Of a stretch of 64,000 nucleotides of DNA, positions 42,563 to 49,601 are shown one piece after another. The stretch covers positions 108,314 to 172,313 of the forward strand of contig NZ_FZOR01000015.1 in NCBI RefSeq assembly GCF_900188445.1, in the 5' to 3' direction. Both the position numbers and the translations under genes were made by a program. Below the pieces are notes generated by a model. That model ran no database searches and was not told where the DNA came from. It worked only from the letters and a program-made list of their open reading frames with translations. Position 1 is the stretch's first letter, and each line of letters begins with the position of its first letter. The stretch comes from Actinomadura meyerae (GTDB lineage Bacteria; Actinomycetota; Actinomycetes; Streptosporangiales; Streptosporangiaceae).

Positions 42563-42826
42563 TCACAGCCCCGTCTCAGCCATGTACCGCGCCACCTCAA
42601 CCGGCGACTTGCCCGCGTCCATGAGAGCCTGAGCGAGGTTTTCCCGGGCCGCCTGGACGTCCGCGCGCATCTGCGCGGCGGCAACGTCACGCGCCGTCTC
42701 AGCCGCTTCCCGATCCGCCGTCTCCTGCGCCACACGGGCACGCTCAGCGGCATGCACCCTCACCACGTCTTTCGGCGACATGCCGCCATACCCCGGAATC
42801 GGCGTGAAACCGTCCGCGTCACTCAC
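42563..42826 (-). CDS. Hypothetical helical protein
   Basis: 87 aa from GTG 42826, which overlaps the end of the preceding gene by eight bases and has GAGGG upstream; GTG 42835 is an alternative. After a Gly/Pro-rich start (DADGFTPIPGYGGMSP) it is almost all helix-favouring Ala/Glu/Arg (RARVAQETADREAAETARDV). Probably coiled-coil. Role unknown; the setting suggests it acts with the 259-aa coiled-coil protein. Confidence 0.65.
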   Translation of the reverse strand: MSDADGFTPIPGYGGMSPKDVVRVHAAERARVAQETADREAAETARDVAAAQMRADVQAARENLAQALMDAGKSPVEVARYMAETGL

Positions 42827-43598
42827 TGGAAACACCCTCTTCCATCACCGGAACCGAACCAGCCGGAAGACCAGCCGACTTCGCGAACGCGGCGGCATCC
42901 TTCGCATTCAGAATCGCGGCACCCTCCGCGTCGAGCACCTTTTCCACCAGTCCGCCCGGCGTGCTGAACAGAACCGCGTCGCCAGCCATGAACCGGACGC
43001 CGGACGCCAGACGGGAAACGTTGTGCTTGACCCCACGAATCACCTCCGTAACCTGGTAATTCACGTAGTCGTCGTTCACCCACTTGAGACCGGGACGCGG
43101 AATACGCGCCTGAGCCTTACCCTGAGCGATGCCCTTAACCAGGAACGCCCGGTCAATCGCGGCCCGCAGATCAGCCGCCGCCCGCTTGAGATCCTGCGCC
43201 GCCTGCTCATACGCGGCCATACGCGAAGTCAGCGACTCCGAAACCTGCGCCACCGCCCCCGCAGCGTCCCGCTTGATAGCTGCCTGAGTAGCCCGGTCAA
43301 GCGGGCGGATTTCTTCCTGAATCAGCTTGAGCTGCGCCAGCACGTGAGCGCGCTTCACCGCCCATTCCTCGCGGACCGACTTACGGCCCTTCCCGGGAGT
43401 CTTACCCTCCCGAAGTTCAGCCTCCGCCCGACGCTGTTCCTCAGCGTCCGCCAGCGATTCCCACTCGTCATCCAGAATCGCGGCGTGCTCGTCGGCAAGG
43501 TCTTTCCACTCGTGGACCTTATCCAGTAGAGCGTTCGTCTCAGCCGTCGCAAGGCCCGCAACCGGGCGGGCGTTGTAGTGGACGCTCAGATTGTTCAT
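42819..43598 (-). CDS. Coiled-coil protein of the element
   Basis: 259 aa from ATG 43598 with GGAG upstream. Residues ~20-155 are highly charged helix (LLDKVHEWKDLADEH, AEEQRRAEAELREGK, LAQLKLIQEEIRPLDRA, AYEQAAQDLKRAAADL). The C-terminal ~90 residues look globular (VNDDYVNYQVTEVIRGVKHN, GDAVLFSTPGGLVEKVL). Lengths and style recall phage scaffold- or tail-associated proteins, but no family match is claimed. It may be the element's own structural or interference factor, which is speculation. Confidence 0.65.
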   Translation of the reverse strand: MNNLSVHYNARPVAGLATAETNALLDKVHEWKDLADEHAAILDDEWESLADAEEQRRAEAELREGKTPGKGRKSVREEWAVKRAHVLAQLKLIQEEIRPLDRATQAAIKRDAAGAVAQVSESLTSRMAAYEQAAQDLKRAAADLRAAIDRAFLVKGIAQGKAQARIPRPGLKWVNDDYVNYQVTEVIRGVKHNVSRLASGVRFMAGDAVLFSTPGGLVEKVLDAEGAAILNAKDAAAFAKSAGLPAGSVPVMEEGVSSE

Positions 43599-43632
43599 GT
43601 CGTTCTCCAATTCACGGGTGATACGGGTGAAA

Positions 43633-43667
43633 CCCGGGGGGGCGCGCACCCGAAGCACGCCCCCGGG
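43633..43667 (-). terminator. GC-rich hairpin after the microprotein gene
   Basis: CGCCCCCGGG (43658-43667) can pair with CCCGGGGGGGCG (43633-43644). It directly follows the stop of the 28-aa gene on the minus strand and is followed there by TTTC. Confidence 0.6.
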
Positions 43668-43673
43668 CAAGTC

Positions 43674-43760
43674 TTACAGCGCCAGCAGGGCCAGCAGGGC
43701 CAGCAGCAGAATCGCGGTGTTCAACGCCAGATGCGCGAAGAACTGCATGCGCGCGGTCAC
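43674..43760 (-). CDS. 28-aa membrane microprotein
   Basis: GTG 43760 overlaps the upstream stop (GTGA), with GGAGG seven bases away. The product ends in an uninterrupted Leu/Ala helix (AILLLALLALLAL) at its C-terminus. Coupled tiny hydrophobic proteins occur in phage lysis and in toxin modules; nothing more can be claimed here. Confidence 0.5.
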   Translation of the reverse strand: MTARMQFFAHLALNTAILLLALLALLAL

Positions 43761-43933
43761 GAGTTCCTCCCCAGCACCCGCACGCGGCCACGCGGCCTGC
43801 TGACCTTCGAGGACTCTTCGGGCCACCTCCGCGCATCCGGGTAGGTGCGGTAGATCCCCATGCTGAATTCCATGCCCGCCCAGTTGTGCTCAGCGACGAA
43901 GCGGGGACGGGCGTTCGCATGCTTGCGTGGCAT
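43757..43933 (-). CDS. 58-aa hypothetical basic protein
   Basis: From ATG 43933: MPRKHANARPRFVAEHNWAG, then FSMGIYRTYPDARRW and an Arg-rich end. RBS is weak (AGAGAG). It is coupled to the 28-aa membrane microprotein. An earlier ATG at 43993 is possible. No family recognised. Confidence 0.5.
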   Translation of the reverse strand: MPRKHANARPRFVAEHNWAGMEFSMGIYRTYPDARRWPEESSKVSRPRGRVRVLGRNS

Positions 43934-43995
43934 GCCGTTCTCTCTTTCGGTTAGGCACCCGGCATCGCACCGGGCGCGGGTCTTCGCGGTCATGT

Positions 43996-44127
43996 CGTCC
44001 GGCCGGGGGTGCAAGAAATGCACCGGGGTGCAAAATTCAGCCCTAGATCTAAACTCCCCTCTCTATTAATACAGAGAGTTGGGAAACTAGGCCAAAATCT
44101 GCACCCCGGGTGCGTTTCCTGCACCCC
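43996..44127. promoter_or_regulatory. AT-rich repeat region, candidate replication origin or control site
   Basis: In ~130 bp lie GCACCGGGGTGC (44020-44031), CTCTCT/AGAGAG around ATTAATAC (44059-44078), GCACCCCGGGTGC (44101-44113) and further TGCACC copies at 44009 and 44119. It is the most AT-rich spot of the element and lies right after the helicase/primase gene. Repeated palindromic TGCACC motifs beside a replication gene fit an iteron-like origin or an operator array; neither is proven. Confidence 0.45.
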
Positions 44128-45771
44128 TTAGCCCTCAAAGACGCGGCCGGACCCTTCCGCGACGGGGCCGGACGGCGCGGCGATTCCCGCGAAGTAGCGT
44201 GTTCCCCGCCCGGTCACCACCTTGACTCCCTGCCGTTCAAGTGCAGCCTTGATCTGTTTCGGCGCGAACTTCGCGGTACGGCTCTCACCGTTCGCGCGTC
44301 GCCACTCCTGTAGCGCAGCGTTGAACTCGGACGTTTTCATACGCGCGCCCTCCGCGTAGCCGAACACTTCGCCCTCAAGTTGGCTCAGCGGGTCGATTCC
44401 CTCGCGGTGCTTCTGCTTCGCGGCTGCGGTACTGGCCGTGTCCGGGAGCCCCTCCGCGTACGCCCTGTGCGCCGCTAGGGCAATTCCCGTCGCGATGCCG
44501 TCCGCTTCGCCCTTGAGCCGTTCGTCAAGGTCGACGTCTTCCCGTCCGGCGAACGAGACAGGGAACTCAACCGCGCGGAGTCGCGTCCACAGCGCATCGT
44601 CGGTCCCCGTGAACTCGGGAAGGTGGTTCGTGGTGAAGACGACCGTGTATCGCGGGGCGTACTCCACTTCCGTGAGGTAGTTCCGGCGGAAGTTCATGGA
44701 GTCGTTCCCGGACATGCGCTTAACAAGCTCGTCGTCCATCGCAACGCCCTCATTGGTTTCGTTCGCGATGACCAGCCAAGCAAGCGCAAGACGCGCAAGC
44801 TGTTCCCCGTGTGCCTGCCCGCGTCGTTCGAATAGGCGAACGTCCGGCATGACAACGGCGGACCCTAGAAGGTGCTGCATGAGCCGGGTGATTGTGCCCT
44901 TGCCGTTGCGGCCTTTGTGTCCGTACCAGACGCCGAACACGTGGTGCCGTTGGTCGCCGGTCAACGCGCGGCCGAGCATGCGCATGACGTGTTCGCCGTT
45001 GTCGGCCGCGTCGGGAAACACCTCCGTGAGGAATTGCGTCCACCGTTCCGCGTCGGCCGACCGGTCGAAATCGGCGTTCACGCACGCGGTCCGCATGTCG
45101 TCGGGGTACCAGACGCCGGACTGAAACTCGCCGTTCCGGGGGTTGAACGTGCCGTTCCGGAACGGGATGCGTGGGGCCGCGTTCAGCCGGTCGGCGGGTG
45201 ACATGACGTCCCGCTTGTACTGCATGGCTTCGGCAATCTCGCGGCGGTGGCGCTGCACGCCCATGAGTCGGCTTTGCGTGGTCATGCCGCGTGCCCGGAA
45301 TTCCCCGGCCGTGTCGTCAATCGCGCTGAACGCGACCGAGTAGCGGTCGGGTGCGGATGCCCAGTGGGTTCCGGTCCACTCGAACCATCCGAACCCGGGA
45401 ACGAAGCGCAACTTGTCTCCCGTGAGTCTCACGGTTGCGTCCGCGTACGCGGCGGTGTTGATGAGTTGTCCGCCGTTGGCTGTGTCGGTTGCGTCGATCG
45501 GTGCGGTCTCTACGGCCATTGCTCCCCACCATGCATCTGACGGTTCGTTTGAGTCGCTCCCCGGGACGGCGGGCGTGTTGCCCGCGTCGTCGCGGAGCAT
45601 GGTCGTTACGACGTCGCTCGCCATGCCTTGAACGGCGGTGCGCGCCGCGTATCCGAGCTTCCGCCACAGCTTGCGCATGTCGTGCTCGAATTCGGCGGGT
45701 TCGATTTCTCCCGCGCTGAGCGATAGCGCCAGCTTGACGGCTCTCTGCTCGTCGGGTGTGAAGTCGGACAT
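44128..45771 (-). CDS. P4-family phage/plasmid helicase-primase
   Basis: 547 aa from ATG 45771 (GGAG upstream). The C-terminal half is a superfamily-3 helicase: NGTFNPRNGEFQSG, Walker A GHKGRNGKGT (284-293), LALAWLVIANETNEG (Walker B region), and FTTNHLPEFTGTDDALWTRL (sensor 1 and Arg-finger area). The N-terminal ~170 residues show no complete archaeo-eukaryotic primase domain, so it may act mainly as an origin-melting helicase. It should drive autonomous replication of the excised element. Confidence 0.85.
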   Translation of the reverse strand: MSDFTPDEQRAVKLALSLSAGEIEPAEFEHDMRKLWRKLGYAARTAVQGMASDVVTTMLRDDAGNTPAVPGSDSNEPSDAWWGAMAVETAPIDATDTANGGQLINTAAYADATVRLTGDKLRFVPGFGWFEWTGTHWASAPDRYSVAFSAIDDTAGEFRARGMTTQSRLMGVQRHRREIAEAMQYKRDVMSPADRLNAAPRIPFRNGTFNPRNGEFQSGVWYPDDMRTACVNADFDRSADAERWTQFLTEVFPDAADNGEHVMRMLGRALTGDQRHHVFGVWYGHKGRNGKGTITRLMQHLLGSAVVMPDVRLFERRGQAHGEQLARLALAWLVIANETNEGVAMDDELVKRMSGNDSMNFRRNYLTEVEYAPRYTVVFTTNHLPEFTGTDDALWTRLRAVEFPVSFAGREDVDLDERLKGEADGIATGIALAAHRAYAEGLPDTASTAAAKQKHREGIDPLSQLEGEVFGYAEGARMKTSEFNAALQEWRRANGESRTAKFAPKQIKAALERQGVKVVTGRGTRYFAGIAAPSGPVAEGSGRVFEG

Positions 45772-45911
45772 TAGGTTTCTCCAAACGGTGGGAACGCGTG
45801 GGAATGCGGGGGACCCCGTGACGGCATTCCCAAGCGTCAGGGGGTCCCGGGTGCCCTTCCCCGCGTGACCGGGACGGCGGCTGAACCGCAAAGGGCCTCA
45901 GACACGAAAAA

Positions 45912-45977
45912 CGCCCCGCCCAGGAATCGCCGCATAGCTGGCTCGCACCCAGCTACGGGCGTCCCCTGGACGGGGCG
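45912..45977 (-). terminator. Long two-tier hairpin with T-run on the minus strand
   Basis: Outer arms CGCCCCG-C-CCAGG and CCTGG-A-CGGGGCG enclose an inner stem TAGCTGG/CCAGCTA with loop CTCGCAC; CGCC/GGCG also pairs between them. On the minus strand TTTTT follows directly, so it can act as an intrinsic terminator. No minus-strand gene upstream is obvious, so it may end a small RNA. Confidence 0.55.
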
Positions 45978-46080
45978 TTGGTTTGCCGCTGTGAGGCCAG
46001 CGGCGGCCGGTCCATACGCGGGCACGGTGCGAGCGTGCGCGGGGCGTAGGAAGCATCTGGGCGGCATCTACAGCCGCACA

Positions 46081-46118
46081 CCGACCCGCCCCCATCCGGA
46101 TAGGCGGGGGCGGGTCGG
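46081..46118. repeat. 13-bp inverted repeat hairpin
   Basis: CCGACCCGCCCCC (46081-46093) pairs perfectly with 46106-46118; the loop includes the palindrome ATCCGGAT. It lies 17 bp upstream of the small plus-strand gene at 46135 and could be a leader structure or a terminator. Confidence 0.6.
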
Positions 46119-46134
46119 CACTGAAAGGGCCACG

Positions 46135-46224
46135 ATGGGTAAACGCAGCCGACCCACGAAATCGCGGGACGTTCAAGGACCCGGCACGGACCGCAAGGCG
46201 CTTCGCGATGCGGGTCCTCACTAG
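46135..46224 (+). CDS. 29-aa basic peptide
   Basis: ATG 46135 with GAAAGGG upstream at good spacing encodes MGKRSRPTKSRDVQGPGTDR plus nine residues. Basic and possibly nucleic-acid binding. Too short for a family call. RBS quality is the main evidence. Confidence 0.35.
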   Translation: MGKRSRPTKSRDVQGPGTDRKALRDAGPH

Positions 46225-46287
46225 TGTTCTGTGCCGTCACACCCGAAGTGTTCGCGGGAGCACAGAGAAAGTTCCCGCCGCCCGTCC

Positions 46288-46515
46288 GACGTGTGCCGGA
46301 TCCTGGGAACGGAGACTCGCGATGTCCCCCGGATTCTCGACGCTGACGAGCACGGCACCCCCGGGACCTTGGGGCTACTCGGCAGTGTCCACAACGTGAA
46401 CGGTGTTAACCGGCGTACGTCGCTGGTCAGCGAGTCCGGCATGTACGCGCTCGTCTTTGGTAGCAAGCTTCCCGCCTTGTGCAGCGCTGATCAGCACGCG
46501 GAGGTGACGCGGTGA
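46288..46515 (+). pseudogene. BRO-N domain remnant, copy 1
   Basis: Contains SDVCRILG, RILDADEHGTPGTLG and SESGMYALVFGSKLP, all shared with copy 2 at 47011-47384. After KLP it jumps to TTGTGCAGCGCTGATCAGC, which matches the promoter region downstream of copy 2 (47430-47442). This shows a deletion of about 160 bp relative to that copy. BRO-N/antirepressor proteins control phage gene expression; this one lacks both ends and is probably inactive. Confidence 0.7.
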
Positions 46516-46589
46516 CGACAGAGACCTTGTATCTGTATTGCTCTAACGCGCGTTAGCAGCAATACAGAAATCATGTCTCTGTCGTCACC
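46511..46589. repeat. 79-bp compound palindrome
   Basis: Three nested inverted repeats share one centre: outer 15-bp arms GGTGACGACAGAGAC (46511-46525 and complement at 46575-46589), 10-bp arms CTGTATTGCT (46533-46542 and 46558-46567), and a central 14-bp palindrome CTAACGCGCGTTAG (46543-46556). Seven-base unpaired segments separate the outer and middle arms symmetrically. It could form a cruciform or a long RNA hairpin. Confidence 0.9.
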
Positions 46590-46622
46590 CGCCAGCCGGA
46601 CCACCGCGCCTACCTCGATGTA

Positions 46623-46883
46623 TCAGCGTCGGCTTATAAACCAACTCGTCATCTCGGTGACGGACCCGCCCGTCCACCCGAGACGCACCCTGTAGCTCTG
46701 CCGAACGTTCCCGACCCGACCCTGAAGCACAGCTAACGTGTCGCCGACCGGGCAGGGACGGCCCGCCGCGTCACGCGCCGTCGCCCCGGGCCGCACGGGG
46801 CGCTTGCGCGCCAGGCACCGCCAGGGGCGTCCGAGAGGGCATCCCCGCGTCCGGCCGACCAGCGACCAGGGGGCGACGCTCAC
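46623..46883 (-). CDS. Possible small hypothetical protein
   Basis: The minus strand encodes VSVAPWSLVGRTRG ... VGDTLAVLQGRVGNVRQSYR ... GGSVTEMTSWFISRR. The last ~45 residues have normal protein-like composition; the first part is Arg-rich and may be spurious. No RBS supports GTG 46883. It fills the gap between the compound palindrome and BRO-N copy 2. Weak call. Confidence 0.3.
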   Translation of the reverse strand: MSVAPWSLVGRTRGCPLGRPWRCLARKRPVRPGATARDAAGRPCPVGDTLAVLQGRVGNVRQSYRVRLGWTGGSVTEMTSWFISRR

Positions 46884-47010
46884 GGGATGTTCTCGGGGGC
46901 TCACAGGGGCTCTCGGGGGCTCTCGCCGCGTAGGCACAGGCACGCATGCGGGACGCACTTCGCGGCGAAGCGCCAGCGGGACGCGAGCGACCACCCCCGA
47001 CGAGTCCGCT

Positions 47011-47384
47011 AGCTACGCGGTGAGGGTGGTGGGCGACCCGGAAGCGCCGTGGTTCGTGGCGTCCGACGTGTGCCGGATCCTGGGATACGACCGCGCACGC
47101 AACGCGCTCCGGATGCTGGACGACGACGAAAAGGGGGCTCACTTGCTGAGCACCCCCGGGACCTTGGGGCTACCCTCCAGATTCCGGAGGGCAACCGGGT
47201 CCGTCACATGACCGGGCTCAATGAGTCCGGCATGTACGCGCTCGTCTTCGGTAGCAAGCTCCCCGCCGCGCGGGCGTTCAAGCGGTGGGTTACCTCGGAA
47301 GTCCTCCCCGCCCCCGAGCGTCACAAGGTGCGCAGCACCCGCAGCGACCAGGGGGCGGGACGCATGGGTCCGCAAGGCGACTAG
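47011..47384 (+). pseudogene. BRO-N domain gene, copy 2, frameshifted
   Basis: Frame 1 reads VRVVGDPEAPWFVASDVCRI ... ALRMLDDDEKGAHLLSTPGTLG and stops at 47209-47211. A second frame carries on with IPEGNRVRHMTGLNESGMYA ... LPAARAFKRWVTSEVLPAPE. A shift near 47140-47170 would join them into one BRO-N domain. The element also lacks a clear start. Either a recent frameshift or programmed slippage at CCCCCGGGACC is possible; decay is more likely because copy 1 is also damaged. BRO-N proteins are DNA-binding antirepressors. Confidence 0.7.
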
Positions 47385-47404
47385 CGAACCCCTGGAATGG
47401 TGCG

Positions 47405-47479
47405 CGCAAGTCACTTGCGTAAGCCTTTCTTGTGCAGCGCTGCACACATTTGGCGTCCGACGGATTCCCGGGCTATGGT
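47405..47479 (+). promoter_or_regulatory. Two palindromes upstream of the 61-aa gene
   Basis: CGCAAGT-C-ACTTGCG (47405-47419) and TGTGCAGCGCTGCACA (47431-47446, perfect 16 bp) precede a possible -10 box TATGGT (47474-47479). They look like binding sites of two dimeric regulators controlling the rightward 61-aa gene. Confidence 0.5.
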
Positions 47480-47517
47480 CCCCTGGAAATCGACCGCAAG
47501 ACAGAACGGGGAACGCC

Positions 47518-47703
47518 ATGGACGCCACCACCGCGCAGCTTTTGGACTACTACACGGAGCACCTCGGCGAACTCGTCGCGGACGGGCGGATCAGCGCGAC
47601 AGAATCCGCGACCGCCCTTTTCCACGCGGAGTCCATCGCAATCGGGGCGGACCCGTTCGGCGTGATCGTCGCGGAAGCGGAGCAGATCACCCGCGACGCA
47701 TAG
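47518..47703 (+). CDS. 61-aa hypothetical protein
   Basis: ATG 47518 with GGGGAA upstream. Sequence MDATTAQLLDYYTEHLGELV ... ESATALFHAESIAIGADPFG is acidic and helical. It has its own promoter-like region with two palindromes and a strong terminator, so it is a single-gene unit next to the integrase gene. A directionality factor would fit the position, but these are usually basic, so this is only a possibility. Confidence 0.65.
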   Translation: MDATTAQLLDYYTEHLGELVADGRISATESATALFHAESIAIGADPFGVIVAEAEQITRDA

Positions 47704-47736
47704 CCCTCAGCGGCCCTCAGACGGCCGTAGACGGCA

Positions 47737-47771
47737 GAAAGCCCCGGGACCCTTACGGGGCCGGGGCTTTC
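47737..47771. terminator. Bidirectional terminator between 61-aa gene and integrase
   Basis: GAAAGCCCCGG (47737-47747) and CCGGGGCTTTC (47761-47771) form a perfect 11-bp stem with a 13-base loop, ending in CTTT on either strand. It serves the convergent genes on both sides. Confidence 0.8.
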
Positions 47772-47790
47772 GCGGTCAGACCACACCGCG

Positions 47791-49584
47791 CTATGCGGCG
47801 TACTCCATCGGGTCAACGTCGTCCGACTCAAGGGACGTGTCCATTGCGTGCGGCATGGTGATGCTGAGCTTGACCCGCCGCGCCACGTCCCGGCGGTCCG
47901 GAGACGCCTTCCAAACCTCCGCCGTAACGCCCCACTCACGGAGCAACTCACGGCGGTCCGCGTCCGTCTCCGCGCGCTCCCACAGCTCAGACAGCGTCAG
48001 CGGCCCCGGGGCGTAGTCCGCCGTACCGGCCGCCTCCTGCTGAGCAGTCAGCACCGCGAGCCGCTCGTTAGTCGCGGTGAGCTGAGCCATGACGCCGTTC
48101 CACGCGGGACCCCCGGCGGGCAGCTTCCCGAGAGCTTCGCTCAGCGACTCGACAGCCGCCGTGTCCCGGGCGATCTCCGCCGACACGTCCGCGACCTCAG
48201 CGACCTTCACCAGGGGCCGCCACATGCCGAACCGTGCCAGCACGGTACGCACAACGAACGGCTCAAGTGCCGTGTTCTGGATCGACGCGCGAGCCTCGCA
48301 CCCCTTGGCGGTGCACCGGTACAAGCTGACCCCCGGGCGGTCCTTCCGCGCGTTCGCGGTCAGGTACCCGCCGCACCCGTGGCACGTGGCGACGTGCAGC
48401 AGCATCGTGTCCGTAGCGCGCTTGCCCTGGGGGACCGCGCGGGCTTCGATCACCTCGCACACCCGCACGTGATCCCGGTCCGTGATCAGCGGCGGGCCGA
48501 CCTTGACCGCGCGTCCCTGCGCGTCGAGAACCGGGCGCATGACGCGCTTGTCACGGGTCCCCACGTTGTGCATGAGAGTGCCCGTGAGCGCGGGGGACGT
48601 CAGCAGGTCCTTAACGGCCGTGTTCGTCCACGCGGGCATGCGGCCCGTCCGCTTGTTACGCGGGTCCTTCCCCTGACGGATACGAGCGTGCGCGGCGGGG
48701 GACGGGACACCCTCAGCGTTCAGCCGGTCCACGATGCCGCCGACACGTTCCCCGTCGATAACCCGGGACACAATGTCCCGCACCCGGGCCGCCGCCTCCG
48801 CGTCCTCTATGAGCCGCTTCCCGTCCGGCGTCGACTCCACCGCGTACCCGTACGGCGGGATACCGCCCGGCCACGCGCCACGCTTGCGGAGACGCTCTTT
48901 CATCGTGCGGATCCGGTCCGTGATCATGTCCCGTTCGATCTCCGCGACGGTCGCCATGATCTTCGCTGCCATGCGCGAAGCACCCGGAGCAAGAACCCCG
49001 TCCGTCGTGACAGCCTCGCTACCTCCCGCGTCGCACGCGGCGAGGAACCGGCCGAACTCGATCATGCTGCGCGCGAACCGGTCCAGCTTCCACGCGAGCA
49101 CGTACCGGACGCGGCCGGTCGCGAGGTACTCAAGCACCCGCGCCATGCCGGGCCGGTCTTCCAGCGGAGTCGCGCCGGACACGTCCACGTCTTCACAGAT
49201 CTCGGCCACTTCCCACCCGCGCGCCTCAGCGAACGTCCGGCAGATGTCCCGCTGAGACTCAACCGACGTGGAGTCATCAGAGTCCCGGGACAGACGGACG
49301 TAGATCACCGCGACGTCACCGGTCACGTTCACCGTGACCGCCTCACGGGCGGACACGGCGGGGACGGCACGGCCGGACGGGGCAGGCTCCGCGATCTCGA
49401 CCGTGACCGCGTCCGCCGGGACGGGCATGCGGTCCGCGCACTGACGGCACGTCGGGGCGTCCAGGTGGGACGCGTGCGACGCGGACCGACCGCAGAGCGT
49501 CCGCCCGGACGTCCCGGTAGTCGCGTGGATCATGCGCCCTGCCCCAACCCTCACCATGCGGTACGTGGCGTTTTCGCTGATCAT
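47791..49584 (-). CDS. Large serine recombinase (integrase)
   Basis: 597 aa from ATG 49584 (GGGAG upstream), 45 bp inside the right attachment site. Resolvase domain ~92-240 with catalytic Ser99 in IYVRLSRDS and Arg-rich LDRFARSMIEFGRF; recombinase domain ~255-370 (PPYGYAVESTPDGKR, LTSPALTGTLMHN); zinc ribbon CHGCGGYL...YRCTAKGC; C-terminal coiled coil. Residues 1-90 are an unusual extension with H20, C31, C46 and C49 (TLCGR, TCRQC), a possible extra zinc site. It catalyses integration at the Walker A codons of the ABC gene. Confidence 0.92.
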   Translation of the reverse strand: MISENATYRMVRVGAGRMIHATTGTSGRTLCGRSASHASHLDAPTCRQCADRMPVPADAVTVEIAEPAPSGRAVPAVSAREAVTVNVTGDVAVIYVRLSRDSDDSTSVESQRDICRTFAEARGWEVAEICEDVDVSGATPLEDRPGMARVLEYLATGRVRYVLAWKLDRFARSMIEFGRFLAACDAGGSEAVTTDGVLAPGASRMAAKIMATVAEIERDMITDRIRTMKERLRKRGAWPGGIPPYGYAVESTPDGKRLIEDAEAAARVRDIVSRVIDGERVGGIVDRLNAEGVPSPAAHARIRQGKDPRNKRTGRMPAWTNTAVKDLLTSPALTGTLMHNVGTRDKRVMRPVLDAQGRAVKVGPPLITDRDHVRVCEVIEARAVPQGKRATDTMLLHVATCHGCGGYLTANARKDRPGVSLYRCTAKGCEARASIQNTALEPFVVRTVLARFGMWRPLVKVAEVADVSAEIARDTAAVESLSEALGKLPAGGPAWNGVMAQLTATNERLAVLTAQQEAAGTADYAPGPLTLSELWERAETDADRRELLREWGVTAEVWKASPDRRDVARRVKLSITMPHAMDTSLESDDVDPMEYAA

Positions 49585-49601
49585 CGTACATTCTCCCGTG
49601 T

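Larger units (their letters stand above)
45772..46134. other. Structured intergenic region of the element
   Basis: No convincing gene. It holds a 66-base multi-part hairpin (45912-45977) and a 13-bp perfect stem (46081-46118), plus GC-rich filler. It separates the minus-strand replication gene from small plus-strand genes and should contain the primase promoter. Confidence 0.55.

Noticed and set aside
45912..45977. Possible tRNA or tRNA-like cloverleaf
   Set aside because: The two-tier stem has only one inner arm, no anticodon or T-loop consensus and a T-run after it, so a terminator-like hairpin fits better.
45953..46240. Minus-strand 95-aa frame across the hairpins
   Set aside because: It spans a perfect inverted repeat and Cys/Pro-rich filler, and has no RBS. 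The short plus-strand gene at 46135 has a better initiation signal.
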